Below, piece after piece: positions 15,679-23,744 of a stretch of DNA of 26,090 nucleotides (positions within the stretch are counted from its first letter, which is position 1; each line of letters starts with the position of its first letter). Origin of the DNA: F1-20-MAGs119 sp040401695 (GTDB lineage: Bacteria > Actinomycetota > Acidimicrobiia > Acidimicrobiales > Ilumatobacteraceae). Location: positions 1-26,090 of the forward strand of contig JBBANY010000032.1 in assembly GCA_040401695.1 (NCBI GenBank), in the 5' to 3' direction. The position numbers were made by a program, and so were the translations under genes. The notes below the pieces were generated by a model. It was not told where the DNA came from and did no database searches. It saw only the letters and a program-made list of their open reading frames with translations.

Positions 15679-17256
15679 ATGGACCAACTCCGTGACGCCA
15701 ACTGGGTGCTCAGCGTCGGCACCTTCCTACCGCTAGCCGGTGTGCTGGTGATGCTGTTCATCCCGAAGGCAGAGGAACAGTTGAACAAGGCGGTCGCGTT
15801 GCTGACCGCACTCGCGACACTCGCCGTCGGCGTCTACACGCTCACGCAGTTCGACTACGACCAGGCCGGGAAGATGCAGTTCGTCGCCGAGACGAACTGG
15901 ATCTCGGTGATCAAAAGCACGTACTACATCGGTCTCGACGGCATCAGCCTGCCGCTGTACTTCCTGTCGATGGTGATCACGGTGCTCGTGATGATCTACA
16001 GCTGGAACCACATCCCGTCACCGGGGAACCCGAAGGCGTTCCTCATGCTGATGCTGGTGTTGCAGACGGGCATGGCGGGAACCTTCATCGCCCAGGACCT
16101 GATCCTCTTCTTCGTGTTCTTCGAACTCGTTCTGCTGCCGATGTACTTCATGATCGGCGTGTGGGGTGGCGAGAACCGCCAGTACGCATCGCTCAAGTTC
16201 TTCCTCTACACGATGTTCGGTTCGGCCCTCATGTTGGTCGCGTTCCTCGCCCTCTTCTTCAAGACCGGCGCGGAGAGCTTCGCGATTCCGTACCTCGTCG
16301 AGAACGGTGGCGCGATCGCGAAGAACACCCAGGTGTGGATTTTTGCCGGCATGTTCATCGGTTTCGCGGTCAAGGTGCCGATGTTCCCGTTCCACACGTG
16401 GTTGCCCGACGCGCACACGCAGGCACCTACGCAGGGTTCGGTCATCCTTGCCGCGATCCTGCTGAAGCTCGGCACGTACGGCTTCATGCGCATCGCCATC
16501 CCGATTCTTCCCGATGCCGCCGTCGAATGGGCGCCGTGGATCGGCCTCCTCGCTGTCATCGGAATCATCTACGGCGCACTCGGTTGTCTTGCGCAGTCCG
16601 ACATGAAGCGACTCATCGCGTTCTCGTCGGTTGCACACATGGGATTCGTCATGTTGGGTATCTCGACGCTCACGTCGTTCGGCATGAACGCCGCGGTGTT
16701 CGGCATGGTCGCGCACGGTCTCATCACCGGCATGTTGTTCTTCATCGCCGGAAGCGTGAAGGACCGCTACCACACGCTCGAGATCGCCCGTCTGAGCGGC
16801 ATGCTGAAGCAGGTGCCGAAGTTGGGCTGGATCCTCGGGTTCTGTGCCATGGCATCGCTGGGTCTTCCGGGCCTCGCCGGCTTCTGGGGTGAATTCCCCG
16901 CGATCCTTTCGGCCTACAACCCGGCCGACGGATTGTCGGAGGAAATCTTCCGCGTCTACATGGTGATCGCCGCTCTCGGCACGGTCTTCGCCGCCGCGTA
17001 TCTCCTGTGGCTCTACCAGCGCACGGCATTCGGTGAACCGAACCCCGAGTTCGCCGGCCATGCAGATGGTCATGGTCACGGTCACGGTCACGACCACGGC
17101 GATGATCACGAGGAGATCCGTGACGTGAACATCTTCGAGTGGATTGCTTGGACCCCGCTTCTCATCGCCATCGTTCTCTTCGGTGTCCTGCCGAACCTGA
17201 TGTTCAAGATCATCGACCCGGCAGTAGCCACGATCGTCTCCGGATTCGGGGGCTGA
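15679..17256 (+). CDS. nuoM: NADH-quinone oxidoreductase subunit M (operon 2)
   Basis: ND4-family antiporter-like subunit, 525 aa. Channel residues: E149 in FFELVLLPMYFMIG, K232 in GFAVKVPMFPFHTW and K263 in LLKLGTYGFMR, with LPDAHTQAPTQGS between them. ATG 15679 is preceded by AGGAG at 15665-15669, which overlaps the nuoL stop. Before the last helix a loop at residues 461-477 has eight histidines in seventeen residues (HADGHGHGHGHDH...), coded by a run of ggtcac/ggtcat hexamers at 17059-17109. The family normally lacks this. Five bases separate it from nuoN. Confidence 0.96.
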   Translation: MDQLRDANWVLSVGTFLPLAGVLVMLFIPKAEEQLNKAVALLTALATLAVGVYTLTQFDYDQAGKMQFVAETNWISVIKSTYYIGLDGISLPLYFLSMVITVLVMIYSWNHIPSPGNPKAFLMLMLVLQTGMAGTFIAQDLILFFVFFELVLLPMYFMIGVWGGENRQYASLKFFLYTMFGSALMLVAFLALFFKTGAESFAIPYLVENGGAIAKNTQVWIFAGMFIGFAVKVPMFPFHTWLPDAHTQAPTQGSVILAAILLKLGTYGFMRIAIPILPDAAVEWAPWIGLLAVIGIIYGALGCLAQSDMKRLIAFSSVAHMGFVMLGISTLTSFGMNAAVFGMVAHGLITGMLFFIAGSVKDRYHTLEIARLSGMLKQVPKLGWILGFCAMASLGLPGLAGFWGEFPAILSAYNPADGLSEEIFRVYMVIAALGTVFAAAYLLWLYQRTAFGEPNPEFAGHADGHGHGHGHDHGDDHEEIRDVNIFEWIAWTPLLIAIVLFGVLPNLMFKIIDPAVATIVSGFGG

Positions 17257-17260
17257 CCCA

Positions 17261-18772
17261 GTGTTGTCCTCGCTCCTTGCAGCAACACCTTGGACGGCGC
17301 CCGTCGTCGACTATCACGGTCTCACGCCCGAGATCGTGGTGGCGCTCGGCTTGTGCGTCGTGCTGCTCGTCGACTTGTTCCTGGCGGAGCGCAGCAAGTG
17401 GCTGCTTGCCAGCCTGACGGGCTTCACGCTGCTCGGCGCATTCATTCCGGTTCTCACCCTCGCCCTCGACGACGGTGGCGTGCGTGCCATGTTCGACGGG
17501 CGCTACGTCATCGACGACTTCAGCCTGATCCTCAAGGGTCTGTTCCTCCTCGCCGGTTACGTCGTGGTGTTGCTCTCGACGACCTACATCGAAGAGGGCG
17601 AGTACTACCAGGGCGAGTACTGGGTGCTCATGCTGTCGAGCATTCTCGGCATGATGATGATGACCTCGAGCCGCGATCTCGTTTCTGTCTTCGTGGCGCT
17701 CGAGTTCCTTTCGATTCCCGCCTACATGCTCGCGGCGTGGCGCAAGCGCGATGCGAAGAGCAACGAGGCAGGCGTGAAGTACTTCCTGCTCGGCGTCTTC
17801 GCCTCCGCGGTGATGCTCTACGGCATGTCCCTTCTCTACGGCGTCACCAACTCGACGCTCCTCACCGACATCGGTGCATCGATCTCGGGTGAGTTGACGG
17901 CGGTGCGCATCCTCGCGATCGTGTTCGTCGTCGTCGGTTTCGCGTTCAAGGTGTCGGCGGTCCCGTTCCACACCTGGGCACCCGACACCTACGAGGGTGC
18001 ACCAACGCCCGTGACGGCGTTCCTTTCGGTGGCGTCCAAGGCGGCCGGATTCGTCGCCCTCGTGACGGTGCTCTATGTCGCGGTGCCCGGCGGCTCGGAT
18101 GTGTGGCAGCCACTCGTGTGGGTGCTCGCCGTCTTGACGATGACCGTCGGCAACGTGCTCGCGTTGCGCCAGACGAACATCGTCCGCATGCTCGCGTACT
18201 CGTCGATCAGCCAGGGCGGTTTCATCCTGATGCCCCTCGCCGTCGCCGCCGAAGGTGGCGCGGGCGATGCCGTGCTGCGGTCGGTCGTGACTTACCTCAT
18301 CGTCTACGCGGCGACGAACCTCGGCACTTTCGCCGTGATTCTCGCCGTGAGCCGCAAGACACGCAGCGGTGAGATCTCCTCCTTCGGTGGACTCTTCAGC
18401 TACGCGCCGGGCCTCGGTGTGGTCATGACGATCTTCCTCGGTTCGCTCGCAGGAATCCCGCCGCTCGGCGGTTGGATCGGCAAGTTCTCCGCGTTCCAGG
18501 CCGTTCTCGAAGCCGGCACGGGCTGGGCGTACGCGATCGCCGTCATCGGCGCGGTGAACTCGGTCGTCGCATTCGGCTACTACGGCAACGTCATGCGCGA
18601 GATCTGGATGCGACCGGTGCCCGACGGCGACACCACGCCGATTCGTACCCCCGCGCCGTTGGTGCTCGCGCTTTCGATCACCACGCTCTCGACGCTGGCA
18701 CTCGGTGTGCTGCCCGGCGTGGCGCTGCACTTCGGCGATCTCGCCACCTTCGCCGGTGCCATCGGCGGCTGA
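17261..18772 (+). CDS. nuoN: NADH-quinone oxidoreductase subunit N (operon 2)
   Basis: ND2-family antiporter-like subunit, 503 aa, starting at GTG 17261 four bases after the nuoM stop. Key residues: E148 in FVALEFLSIPAYML, K173 in EAGVKYFLLGVFASAVMLYG, K230 in FAFKVSAVPFHTW and K260. The central-axis block is TNIVRMLAYSSISQGGF. The length equals the operon 1 NuoN, but identity outside the core motifs is modest. The 3' end overlaps the methyltransferase gene, making that gene part of the operon. Confidence 0.96.
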   Translation: MLSSLLAATPWTAPVVDYHGLTPEIVVALGLCVVLLVDLFLAERSKWLLASLTGFTLLGAFIPVLTLALDDGGVRAMFDGRYVIDDFSLILKGLFLLAGYVVVLLSTTYIEEGEYYQGEYWVLMLSSILGMMMMTSSRDLVSVFVALEFLSIPAYMLAAWRKRDAKSNEAGVKYFLLGVFASAVMLYGMSLLYGVTNSTLLTDIGASISGELTAVRILAIVFVVVGFAFKVSAVPFHTWAPDTYEGAPTPVTAFLSVASKAAGFVALVTVLYVAVPGGSDVWQPLVWVLAVLTMTVGNVLALRQTNIVRMLAYSSISQGGFILMPLAVAAEGGAGDAVLRSVVTYLIVYAATNLGTFAVILAVSRKTRSGEISSFGGLFSYAPGLGVVMTIFLGSLAGIPPLGGWIGKFSAFQAVLEAGTGWAYAIAVIGAVNSVVAFGYYGNVMREIWMRPVPDGDTTPIRTPAPLVLALSITTLSTLALGVLPGVALHFGDLATFAGAIGG

Positions 18773-19787
18773 CCAGATTCACGCGGAGATTTCCGCGGCT
18801 GGCGGGGCGATTCCGTTCCGTCGATTCATGGAACTCGCCCTGTACGGAGAGGGTGGCTTCTACGCAGGGGACGGTTCGGCCGGTCGCCGCGGCGACTTCA
18901 TCACGTCCCCAGAAGTCGGACCCTTGTTCGGAGCAGTGCTCGCGCGTGCGCTTGACGCATGGTGGAAGGAGATGGGAGAACCGGACGGCTTCACCGTCGT
19001 CGAGGCCGCTGCCGGTCCGGGCACGCTTGCGCGGTCGATTCTCGCCGCCCGGCCCGCGTGTCTGCAGCGCGGTCGTTACGTCGCAGTCGAGGTGTCGGCG
19101 GTTCAGCGCGAACGCCACGCCGAAGGGATCGAGTCGCGATCGACCTTGCCCGACAGCGGATTCACGGGGGTGATCATCGCCAATGAACTGCTCGACAATC
19201 TGCCGTTCGACATCGCGGTGTTCGACGGTGGTTGGCGCGAGGCGTGGGTCGGGTCGAGCGGTGATCGTTTCGTCGAAGTGCTGCGCCCTTTCGATGCGGT
19301 GCCATCGGTGCTTCCCGCAAGCGCGCCGCACGGCGCTCGTGCGCCGATTCAGCGGGCTGCGCAGGCGTGGCTTGCCGATGCCGTGTCCCGTCTTGCGCGG
19401 GGTCGCATTCTCTTGTTCGACTACTGCACGCCGCTCACCGCGGCGGCCCTGATGTCGCCGTGGCGCGAATGGCTGCGCACCTATGCGAACCACGAACGAG
19501 GTGGTCATTATCTGATGAATCCGGGCACACAGGACATCACCACCCAGGTGATGCTCGACCAGTTGGAATCCGTCGCTGAACCGGAGACGATCCGAACCCA
19601 GGCACAGTTTCTGCGACTGTGGGGTGTCGAAGAACTCGTCGAAGAGGGACGCCGCGCATGGGAGGCTGCAGCGGCACGACCCGATCTGGCTGCGATGAAG
19701 ATGCGCTCGCGAATCAGCGAAGCGGAAGCGTTGCTCGATGCGAGTGGCCTCGGTGGATTTACCGCATTGACCTATCGAACCGGCTGA
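18756..19787 (+). CDS. MidA/NDUFAF7-family SAM-dependent methyltransferase, probable complex I assembly factor
   Basis: Protein of the MidA/NDUFAF7 family (COG1565), 343 aa. Family blocks: FRRFMELALYGEGGFY (21-36), GDFITSPEVGPLFG (46-59), the SAM-binding VVEAAAGPGTLA (81-92) and NELLDNLPF near 145. In human mitochondria NDUFAF7 dimethylates Arg85 of NDUFS2, the NuoD homologue, early in complex I assembly. GTG 18756 is preferred: it gives a normal N-terminus (DQIHAEISAAGGAIPF) and overlaps nuoN by 17 bases. ATG 18705 would overlap by 68. The coupling to nuoN and the matching arginine R69 in the operon's NuoD support the same job here, but that is inference. Its 3' end overlaps the convergent TetR gene by 29 bases. 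Confidence 0.85.
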   Translation: MPSAADQIHAEISAAGGAIPFRRFMELALYGEGGFYAGDGSAGRRGDFITSPEVGPLFGAVLARALDAWWKEMGEPDGFTVVEAAAGPGTLARSILAARPACLQRGRYVAVEVSAVQRERHAEGIESRSTLPDSGFTGVIIANELLDNLPFDIAVFDGGWREAWVGSSGDRFVEVLRPFDAVPSVLPASAPHGARAPIQRAAQAWLADAVSRLARGRILLFDYCTPLTAAALMSPWREWLRTYANHERGGHYLMNPGTQDITTQVMLDQLESVAEPETIRTQAQFLRLWGVEELVEEGRRAWEAAAARPDLAAMKMRSRISEAEALLDASGLGGFTALTYRTG

Positions 19788-20469
19788 AGACTTCGATCCA
19801 ATTCGCGTCGTCGGGTCGGTCGACACCCGCCATCGTGACGAGTGAGAGACCGATGGGAACCGCGAGCAGCAGTGTCGAGAGCGTGTGGGCGTCGATCGTC
19901 TTCGAGATGGCGCCGTCAGCCTGGGCATCGTCGACGATGCGACGGTACATCGCATAGTGCTCGCGGACGCGGGGCCGCAGAATTTCCCGCGCCGCAGGGT
20001 CGCGCCACGATGCGTAATAGGCCTCGATCAACAGTTGCTGTGCCGCAGTCGGCCCGGTGTCGCCGGCGTTGCGCGGAACCGTTGCCGCGACCTTCAGCAT
20101 CCAGTCCGAGCCGGTGAGACCCGAGGCCTCCATGAATTCGGCGTTGCTACGGACCTGCGCCGACAGCGCGCTTTCCAGTGCGGCGCGGAACAGTTCTTCT
20201 TTGTTGGCGAACCACGTGTACACCGAACCGGGTGTCATCTCCGCACGCTCGGCGATTTCGGCGAGTCGCGCACGTTCGAAGCCGACCGCGGCGATCTCTT
20301 CGGTTGCGGCCTCGAGCAGACGTTCCTTGCTGACGAGTGCCCACGGTCGGCGGTCGCGGCCGTCGATGTGGATGACGTTCTTCGCGGTCTTGCTGGGCAC
20401 ACCCGCTCGCTTTGCGCCGGCCTTCTTCGCGGCTGGCTTCTGGTTCGTGCGTCGTGCGGGCTTGGCCAT
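19759..20469 (-). CDS. TetR-family transcriptional regulator
   Basis: One-component regulator, 236 aa. The DNA-binding helix-turn-helix lies at about residues 44-92 (LLEAATEEIAAVGFERARLAEIAERA, then MTPGSVYTWFANKEELF), with the typical TetR lead-in and the recognition helix ending YTWF. It is preceded by about 40 lysine/arginine/alanine-rich residues (PAAKKAGAKRAG), longer than usual. The ligand domain is not assignable. ATG 20469 is chosen because a -10 box lies 7 nt upstream; an ATG at 20526 would put the N-terminus inside the neighbouring promoter. It is divergent from acs with 77 bases between, so acs is the natural candidate target, besides its own gene. Confidence 0.9.
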   Translation of the reverse strand: MAKPARRTNQKPAAKKAGAKRAGVPSKTAKNVIHIDGRDRRPWALVSKERLLEAATEEIAAVGFERARLAEIAERAEMTPGSVYTWFANKEELFRAALESALSAQVRSNAEFMEASGLTGSDWMLKVAATVPRNAGDTGPTAAQQLLIEAYYASWRDPAAREILRPRVREHYAMYRRIVDDAQADGAISKTIDAHTLSTLLLAVPIGLSLVTMAGVDRPDDANWIEVFSRFDRSMR

Positions 20470-20485
20470 GGGTATGAAATTACCC
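20470..20485. promoter_or_regulatory. Palindrome over the TetR gene promoter, candidate operator
   Basis: GGGTA-TGAAAT-TACCC is a perfect 5-bp inverted repeat with a 6-bp centre. It sits immediately upstream of the regulator's ATG and covers the minus-strand -10 box TAATTT (20482-20477), which is 7 nt from the start. Position and symmetry fit an autoregulatory TetR operator; binding is inferred. Confidence 0.45.
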
Positions 20486-20533
20486 GTTGTGGCGTGGGGT
20501 TGTCGTCGGGGGAGACGCCGTTTCATGCGCCAC

Positions 20534-20546
20534 TAGGGTTGCCCCC
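20534..20546 (+). promoter_or_regulatory. Promoter of acs, probably leaderless
   Basis: TAGGGT at 20534-20539 is a TANNNT -10 box exactly 7 nt before the acs ATG. The seven bases TGCCCCC contain no ribosome-binding site. No clear -35 box was seen. Confidence 0.5.
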
Positions 20547-22490
20547 ATGGCGGACGAAACGATCGAAGCACTTCTCCTCGAACAGCGAAAGTTCCCTCCA
20601 ACCGAAGCCTTCAAGAAGACGGCGCACGTCGTCGGAACCCATCTCTACGACGAGGCCGACTCCGACTACGAAGCGTTCTGGGCCCGCCAGGCGGAGGAAC
20701 TCGTCTCGTGGTCGCAGCCGTGGAAAACGGTGTGCGAATGGAACCTGCCGTTCAGCAGATGGTTCGTCGGCGGCACGTTGAACGTCGCCTACAACTGCCT
20801 CGACCGTCACGTCGAAGCGGGTCGTGGCGACAAGGTCGCCATCCACTGGGAAGGAGAACCGGGCGACACCCGCACGATCACGTACGCGCAACTCCTCGAC
20901 GAAGTCGAGCGTTTCTCGAACGTGCTGCGTGGCCTGGGTGTCACGCGCGGAGACCGCGTCAACATCTATCTGCCGATGATCCCCGAAGCAGTCGTTGCGA
21001 TGCTCTCGTGTGTACGCATCGGTGCGGCACATTCCGTCGTCTTCGGCGGTTTCAGTTCGCAGGCACTTGCCGATCGCATCAATGACGCAAGCGCAAAGGT
21101 GTTGATCACCGCCGACGGCGGCTGGCGCAGGGGAGAGGTCTTCCCGTTGAAGCCGCAGGCCGACGAGGCGCTCGCGTCGACACCGTCGATCGAACACGTC
21201 GTTGTGGTGAAGCGTGGCAACAACACCGTCGCCATGAAGGAAGGCCGTGACCACTGGTACCACGACCTCATGGCAACGGCCGATGCGAAGTGTCCCGCCG
21301 AACCGATGGACTCCGAGCAACTGCTGTTCCTTCTCTACACCAGCGGCACGACGGGCAAGCCCAAGGGCATCATGCACACCACGGGCGGTTACCTCACGCA
21401 CGTGACGTACACGCACAAGTACGTCTTCGACCTGCATCCCGACACCGACGTGTACTGGTGCACCGCCGACGTGGGTTGGATCACCGGTCACTCGTACATC
21501 GTGTACGGACCTCTGTCGAATGGCGCGACGCAGGTGATCTACGAAGGCGTTCCGAACTTCCCGGGCAACGATCGTTTGTGGAGCATCATCGCAAAGTACG
21601 GCGTCACCATCTTCTACACCGCCCCCACGGCGATCCGTACCTTCATGAAGTGGGGAACCGAGGAACCCGCCAAGCACGACCTCTCGTCGTTGCGTGTCAT
21701 CGGCAGCGTCGGTGAACCCATCAATCCCGAAGCATGGATGTGGTATCGCGAGCACATCGGCCGTGGGAACTGTCCGATCGTCGACACATGGTGGCAAACC
21801 GAAACGGGCGGCATCATGATCAGCCCGTTACCCGGCGCCACCACGACAAAACCCGGATCGGCGACGTTTCCGTTGCCCGGAGTCGGCGCCGAAGTTGTCG
21901 ACGAGTCCGGCAACACCGTCACCAAGGGCGGTGGTTATCTCACCCTGACGCACCCGTGGCCGGGAATGTTGCGCGGAATCTGGGGCGACCCCGAGCGATA
22001 CAAAGAGACCTACTGGAGCAGGTTCCCGGGCCGGTACTTCGCCGGTGACGGCGCGAAGCTCGACGACGACGGTTACCTGTGGCTGCTCGGCCGTGTCGAC
22101 GACGTGATGAACGTGTCAGGACACCGCATCTCCACCACCGAAGTCGAGTCGGCGCTCGTGTCGCATCCCAGCGTTGCCGAAGCGGCGGTTGTCGGTGCCA
22201 ACGATGCAACGACGGGCCAGGCGATCATCGCCTACGTCACCCTGCGCGGTGGCGCGCAAGTGAACGAGACCGATCTGCGCAACCACGTCGCGAAAGAAAT
22301 CGGCGCGATCGCAAAACCAAAGACGATCTACTTCACGCCCGATCTACCGAAAACGCGAAGCGGCAAGATCATGCGTCGCTTGTTGCGCGACGTCGCCGAA
22401 GGCCGCAACCTGGGTGATACGACGACGCTTGCCGATGCAAGCGTCGTGACTGAACTGCAGAGTCGCGCAGCACAATCCCAAGAGGACTAG
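20547..22490 (+). CDS. acs: Acetyl-CoA synthetase (AMP-forming)
   Basis: Converts acetate, ATP and CoA to acetyl-CoA, AMP and pyrophosphate; 647 aa, cytosolic, full length. Adenylation motifs in order: YTSGTTGKPKG (264-274), the acetate-pocket tryptophans in DTWWQTETGG (413-422), FAGDGAKLDDDGY, GRVDDVMNVSGHRISTTEVE (516-533), and PKTRSGKIMRR (601-611). In the last of these, K607 is the lysine acetylated to switch Acs off in other bacteria. The MADETIEALLLEQR start follows a -10 box by 7 nt. It is divergent from the TetR gene, which may regulate it; acetate assimilation would then respond to a small ligand. It is followed 85 bases later by the copper cassette on the same strand. Confidence 0.95.
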   Translation: MADETIEALLLEQRKFPPTEAFKKTAHVVGTHLYDEADSDYEAFWARQAEELVSWSQPWKTVCEWNLPFSRWFVGGTLNVAYNCLDRHVEAGRGDKVAIHWEGEPGDTRTITYAQLLDEVERFSNVLRGLGVTRGDRVNIYLPMIPEAVVAMLSCVRIGAAHSVVFGGFSSQALADRINDASAKVLITADGGWRRGEVFPLKPQADEALASTPSIEHVVVVKRGNNTVAMKEGRDHWYHDLMATADAKCPAEPMDSEQLLFLLYTSGTTGKPKGIMHTTGGYLTHVTYTHKYVFDLHPDTDVYWCTADVGWITGHSYIVYGPLSNGATQVIYEGVPNFPGNDRLWSIIAKYGVTIFYTAPTAIRTFMKWGTEEPAKHDLSSLRVIGSVGEPINPEAWMWYREHIGRGNCPIVDTWWQTETGGIMISPLPGATTTKPGSATFPLPGVGAEVVDESGNTVTKGGGYLTLTHPWPGMLRGIWGDPERYKETYWSRFPGRYFAGDGAKLDDDGYLWLLGRVDDVMNVSGHRISTTEVESALVSHPSVAEAAVVGANDATTGQAIIAYVTLRGGAQVNETDLRNHVAKEIGAIAKPKTIYFTPDLPKTRSGKIMRRLLRDVAEGRNLGDTTTLADASVVTELQSRAAQSQED

Positions 22491-22575
22491 TCAGGTATTA
22501 GGCACTACGAACACGGTGGCGTGATTCACACCATCAATTCTCGGAACTTTTCCGTCTCTCAAGGAGACTGGAGGG

Positions 22576-23181
22576 GTGATGAGAAAACAGTTTCTCTCGC
22601 TTGTTGCGGCTGTGGCTCTTCTGGGTTGTGCGAGTGACTCGGGCTCTGATGCGCCACTCATTGGAATGCAGCGCAATGATCCACTTGTAGTTGGTGATCA
22701 ATCGATGCCACGTGTCGACGAAGCAGGTGTCGAATCGCCGTTCGAGTTCAAGGCGGCTGATGGCAAGTTGCTCGTGGTGTACTTCGGTTTCACGAACTGT
22801 CCCGATCTGTGCCCGACGACGCTTGCCGATCTCCGCAGCGCATTCCGACGCGTTTCGGGAAGTGCCGAGAAAGTCGAAGTTGCAATGGTCACCGTCGACC
22901 CGGAGCGCGACACCGCCGATCGGCTCGTGCCCTACCTGTCGTCGTTCGTCGATGACCCGGTGGCGTTGCGTACGACGGATACCAACCTGCTCGAACGCGT
23001 CGAGGCGGCCTTTCTTGCATCGTCATCGATCGAAAAAGAAGCCACGGGAAAGGTGAACGTCAGCCACACCGCCGCGACGTATGTCGTCGATGCCACGGGC
23101 ACGGTCATCGTCGAGTGGCCGTTCGGAATCGGTGCCGATGGAATGGAAAACGATCTTCGGATCCTCCTCGAGGATCTCTAG
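22576..23181 (+). CDS. SCO1/SenC-family copper chaperone lipoprotein
   Basis: Extracytoplasmic thioredoxin-fold copper chaperone that helps build the CuA site of cytochrome c oxidase; 201 aa. The N-terminus is a lipoprotein signal (FLSLVAAVALLGCAS) with lipobox cysteine C18. The copper ligands of the family are complete: C75 and C79 in GFTNCPDLCPTT, and H164 in VSHTAATYVVD. GTG 22576 lies 9 nt after AAGGAG (22561-22566); ATG 22579, the next codon, is an equally possible start and changes only one residue. It is the first gene of a three-gene copper cassette; the PCu(A)C gene follows after 25 bases. Confidence 0.93.
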   Translation: MMRKQFLSLVAAVALLGCASDSGSDAPLIGMQRNDPLVVGDQSMPRVDEAGVESPFEFKAADGKLLVVYFGFTNCPDLCPTTLADLRSAFRRVSGSAEKVEVAMVTVDPERDTADRLVPYLSSFVDDPVALRTTDTNLLERVEAAFLASSSIEKEATGKVNVSHTAATYVVDATGTVIVEWPFGIGADGMENDLRILLEDL

Positions 23182-23206
23182 AAGCAACAACCCACAGGGA
23201 GGAACA

Positions 23207-23731
23207 ATGAAGAAGAAGTCCATGATTGCAATCGTTGCGGCGGGGACGCTGCTACTCGCTGCATGCGGCGACGACGATGCAAGCACCGACACATCAACGG
23301 CCGACACGACGATGACCGCTGACACGACAATGGCCGATGAATCAACTGCGGCCGGCGAGATCGTGGTCGAAGGTGCATGGGCGCGCACCAGTCCGATGGA
23401 GGCCACGATGGGCGCGGCCTACATGAAGATCACGAGCCCGATCGATGATGAACTCGTCGCGGCTTCGGTCGATTCTGCCATCGCGATGGAAGCACAGATT
23501 CACGAAACCGTTGAGAATGAAGCCGGCGAAATGGCAATGCAAGAAGTTGCATCGATTCCACTTGTCGCGGGAGAGGTCTTCGAACTCGCCCCTGGCGGCT
23601 ACCACGTCATGTTGATGGGCCTGTCGGCCCCTCTCGAAGTCGGCACGTCGATCGACATCACGTTGACGATGAAGTCGGGCGCCACGGCCACCGTCACTGC
23701 TGAAGTCAGCGAAGACGCACCATCGATGTAG
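23207..23731 (+). CDS. PCu(A)C-family periplasmic copper chaperone lipoprotein
   Basis: Copper(I) chaperone of the DUF461/PCu(A)C family, 174 aa, which delivers copper to SCO proteins or the CuA site. The lipoprotein signal MKKKSMIAIVAAGTLLLAAC ends at lipobox C20. A Thr/Asp/Met-rich linker with two TADTTM units (residues 31-42) follows. The copper motif fits exactly: H99, M111 (H+12), H133 (M+22) and M135, the HX11MX21HXM pattern, with the last two in GGYHVMLMGL. AGGGAGGA precedes ATG 23207, a strong ribosome-binding site. Neighbours on both sides are copper/thiol proteins, consistent with oxidase assembly. Confidence 0.93.
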   Translation: MKKKSMIAIVAAGTLLLAACGDDDASTDTSTADTTMTADTTMADESTAAGEIVVEGAWARTSPMEATMGAAYMKITSPIDDELVAASVDSAIAMEAQIHETVENEAGEMAMQEVASIPLVAGEVFELAPGGYHVMLMGLSAPLEVGTSIDITLTMKSGATATVTAEVSEDAPSM

Positions 23732-23744
23732 ATCGAACGGTTCG

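Noticed and set aside
66..18772. Recent tandem duplication of nuoJKLMN
   Set aside because: The two sets differ in length and in most residues outside motifs, and their DNA shows no long identical stretch by eye.
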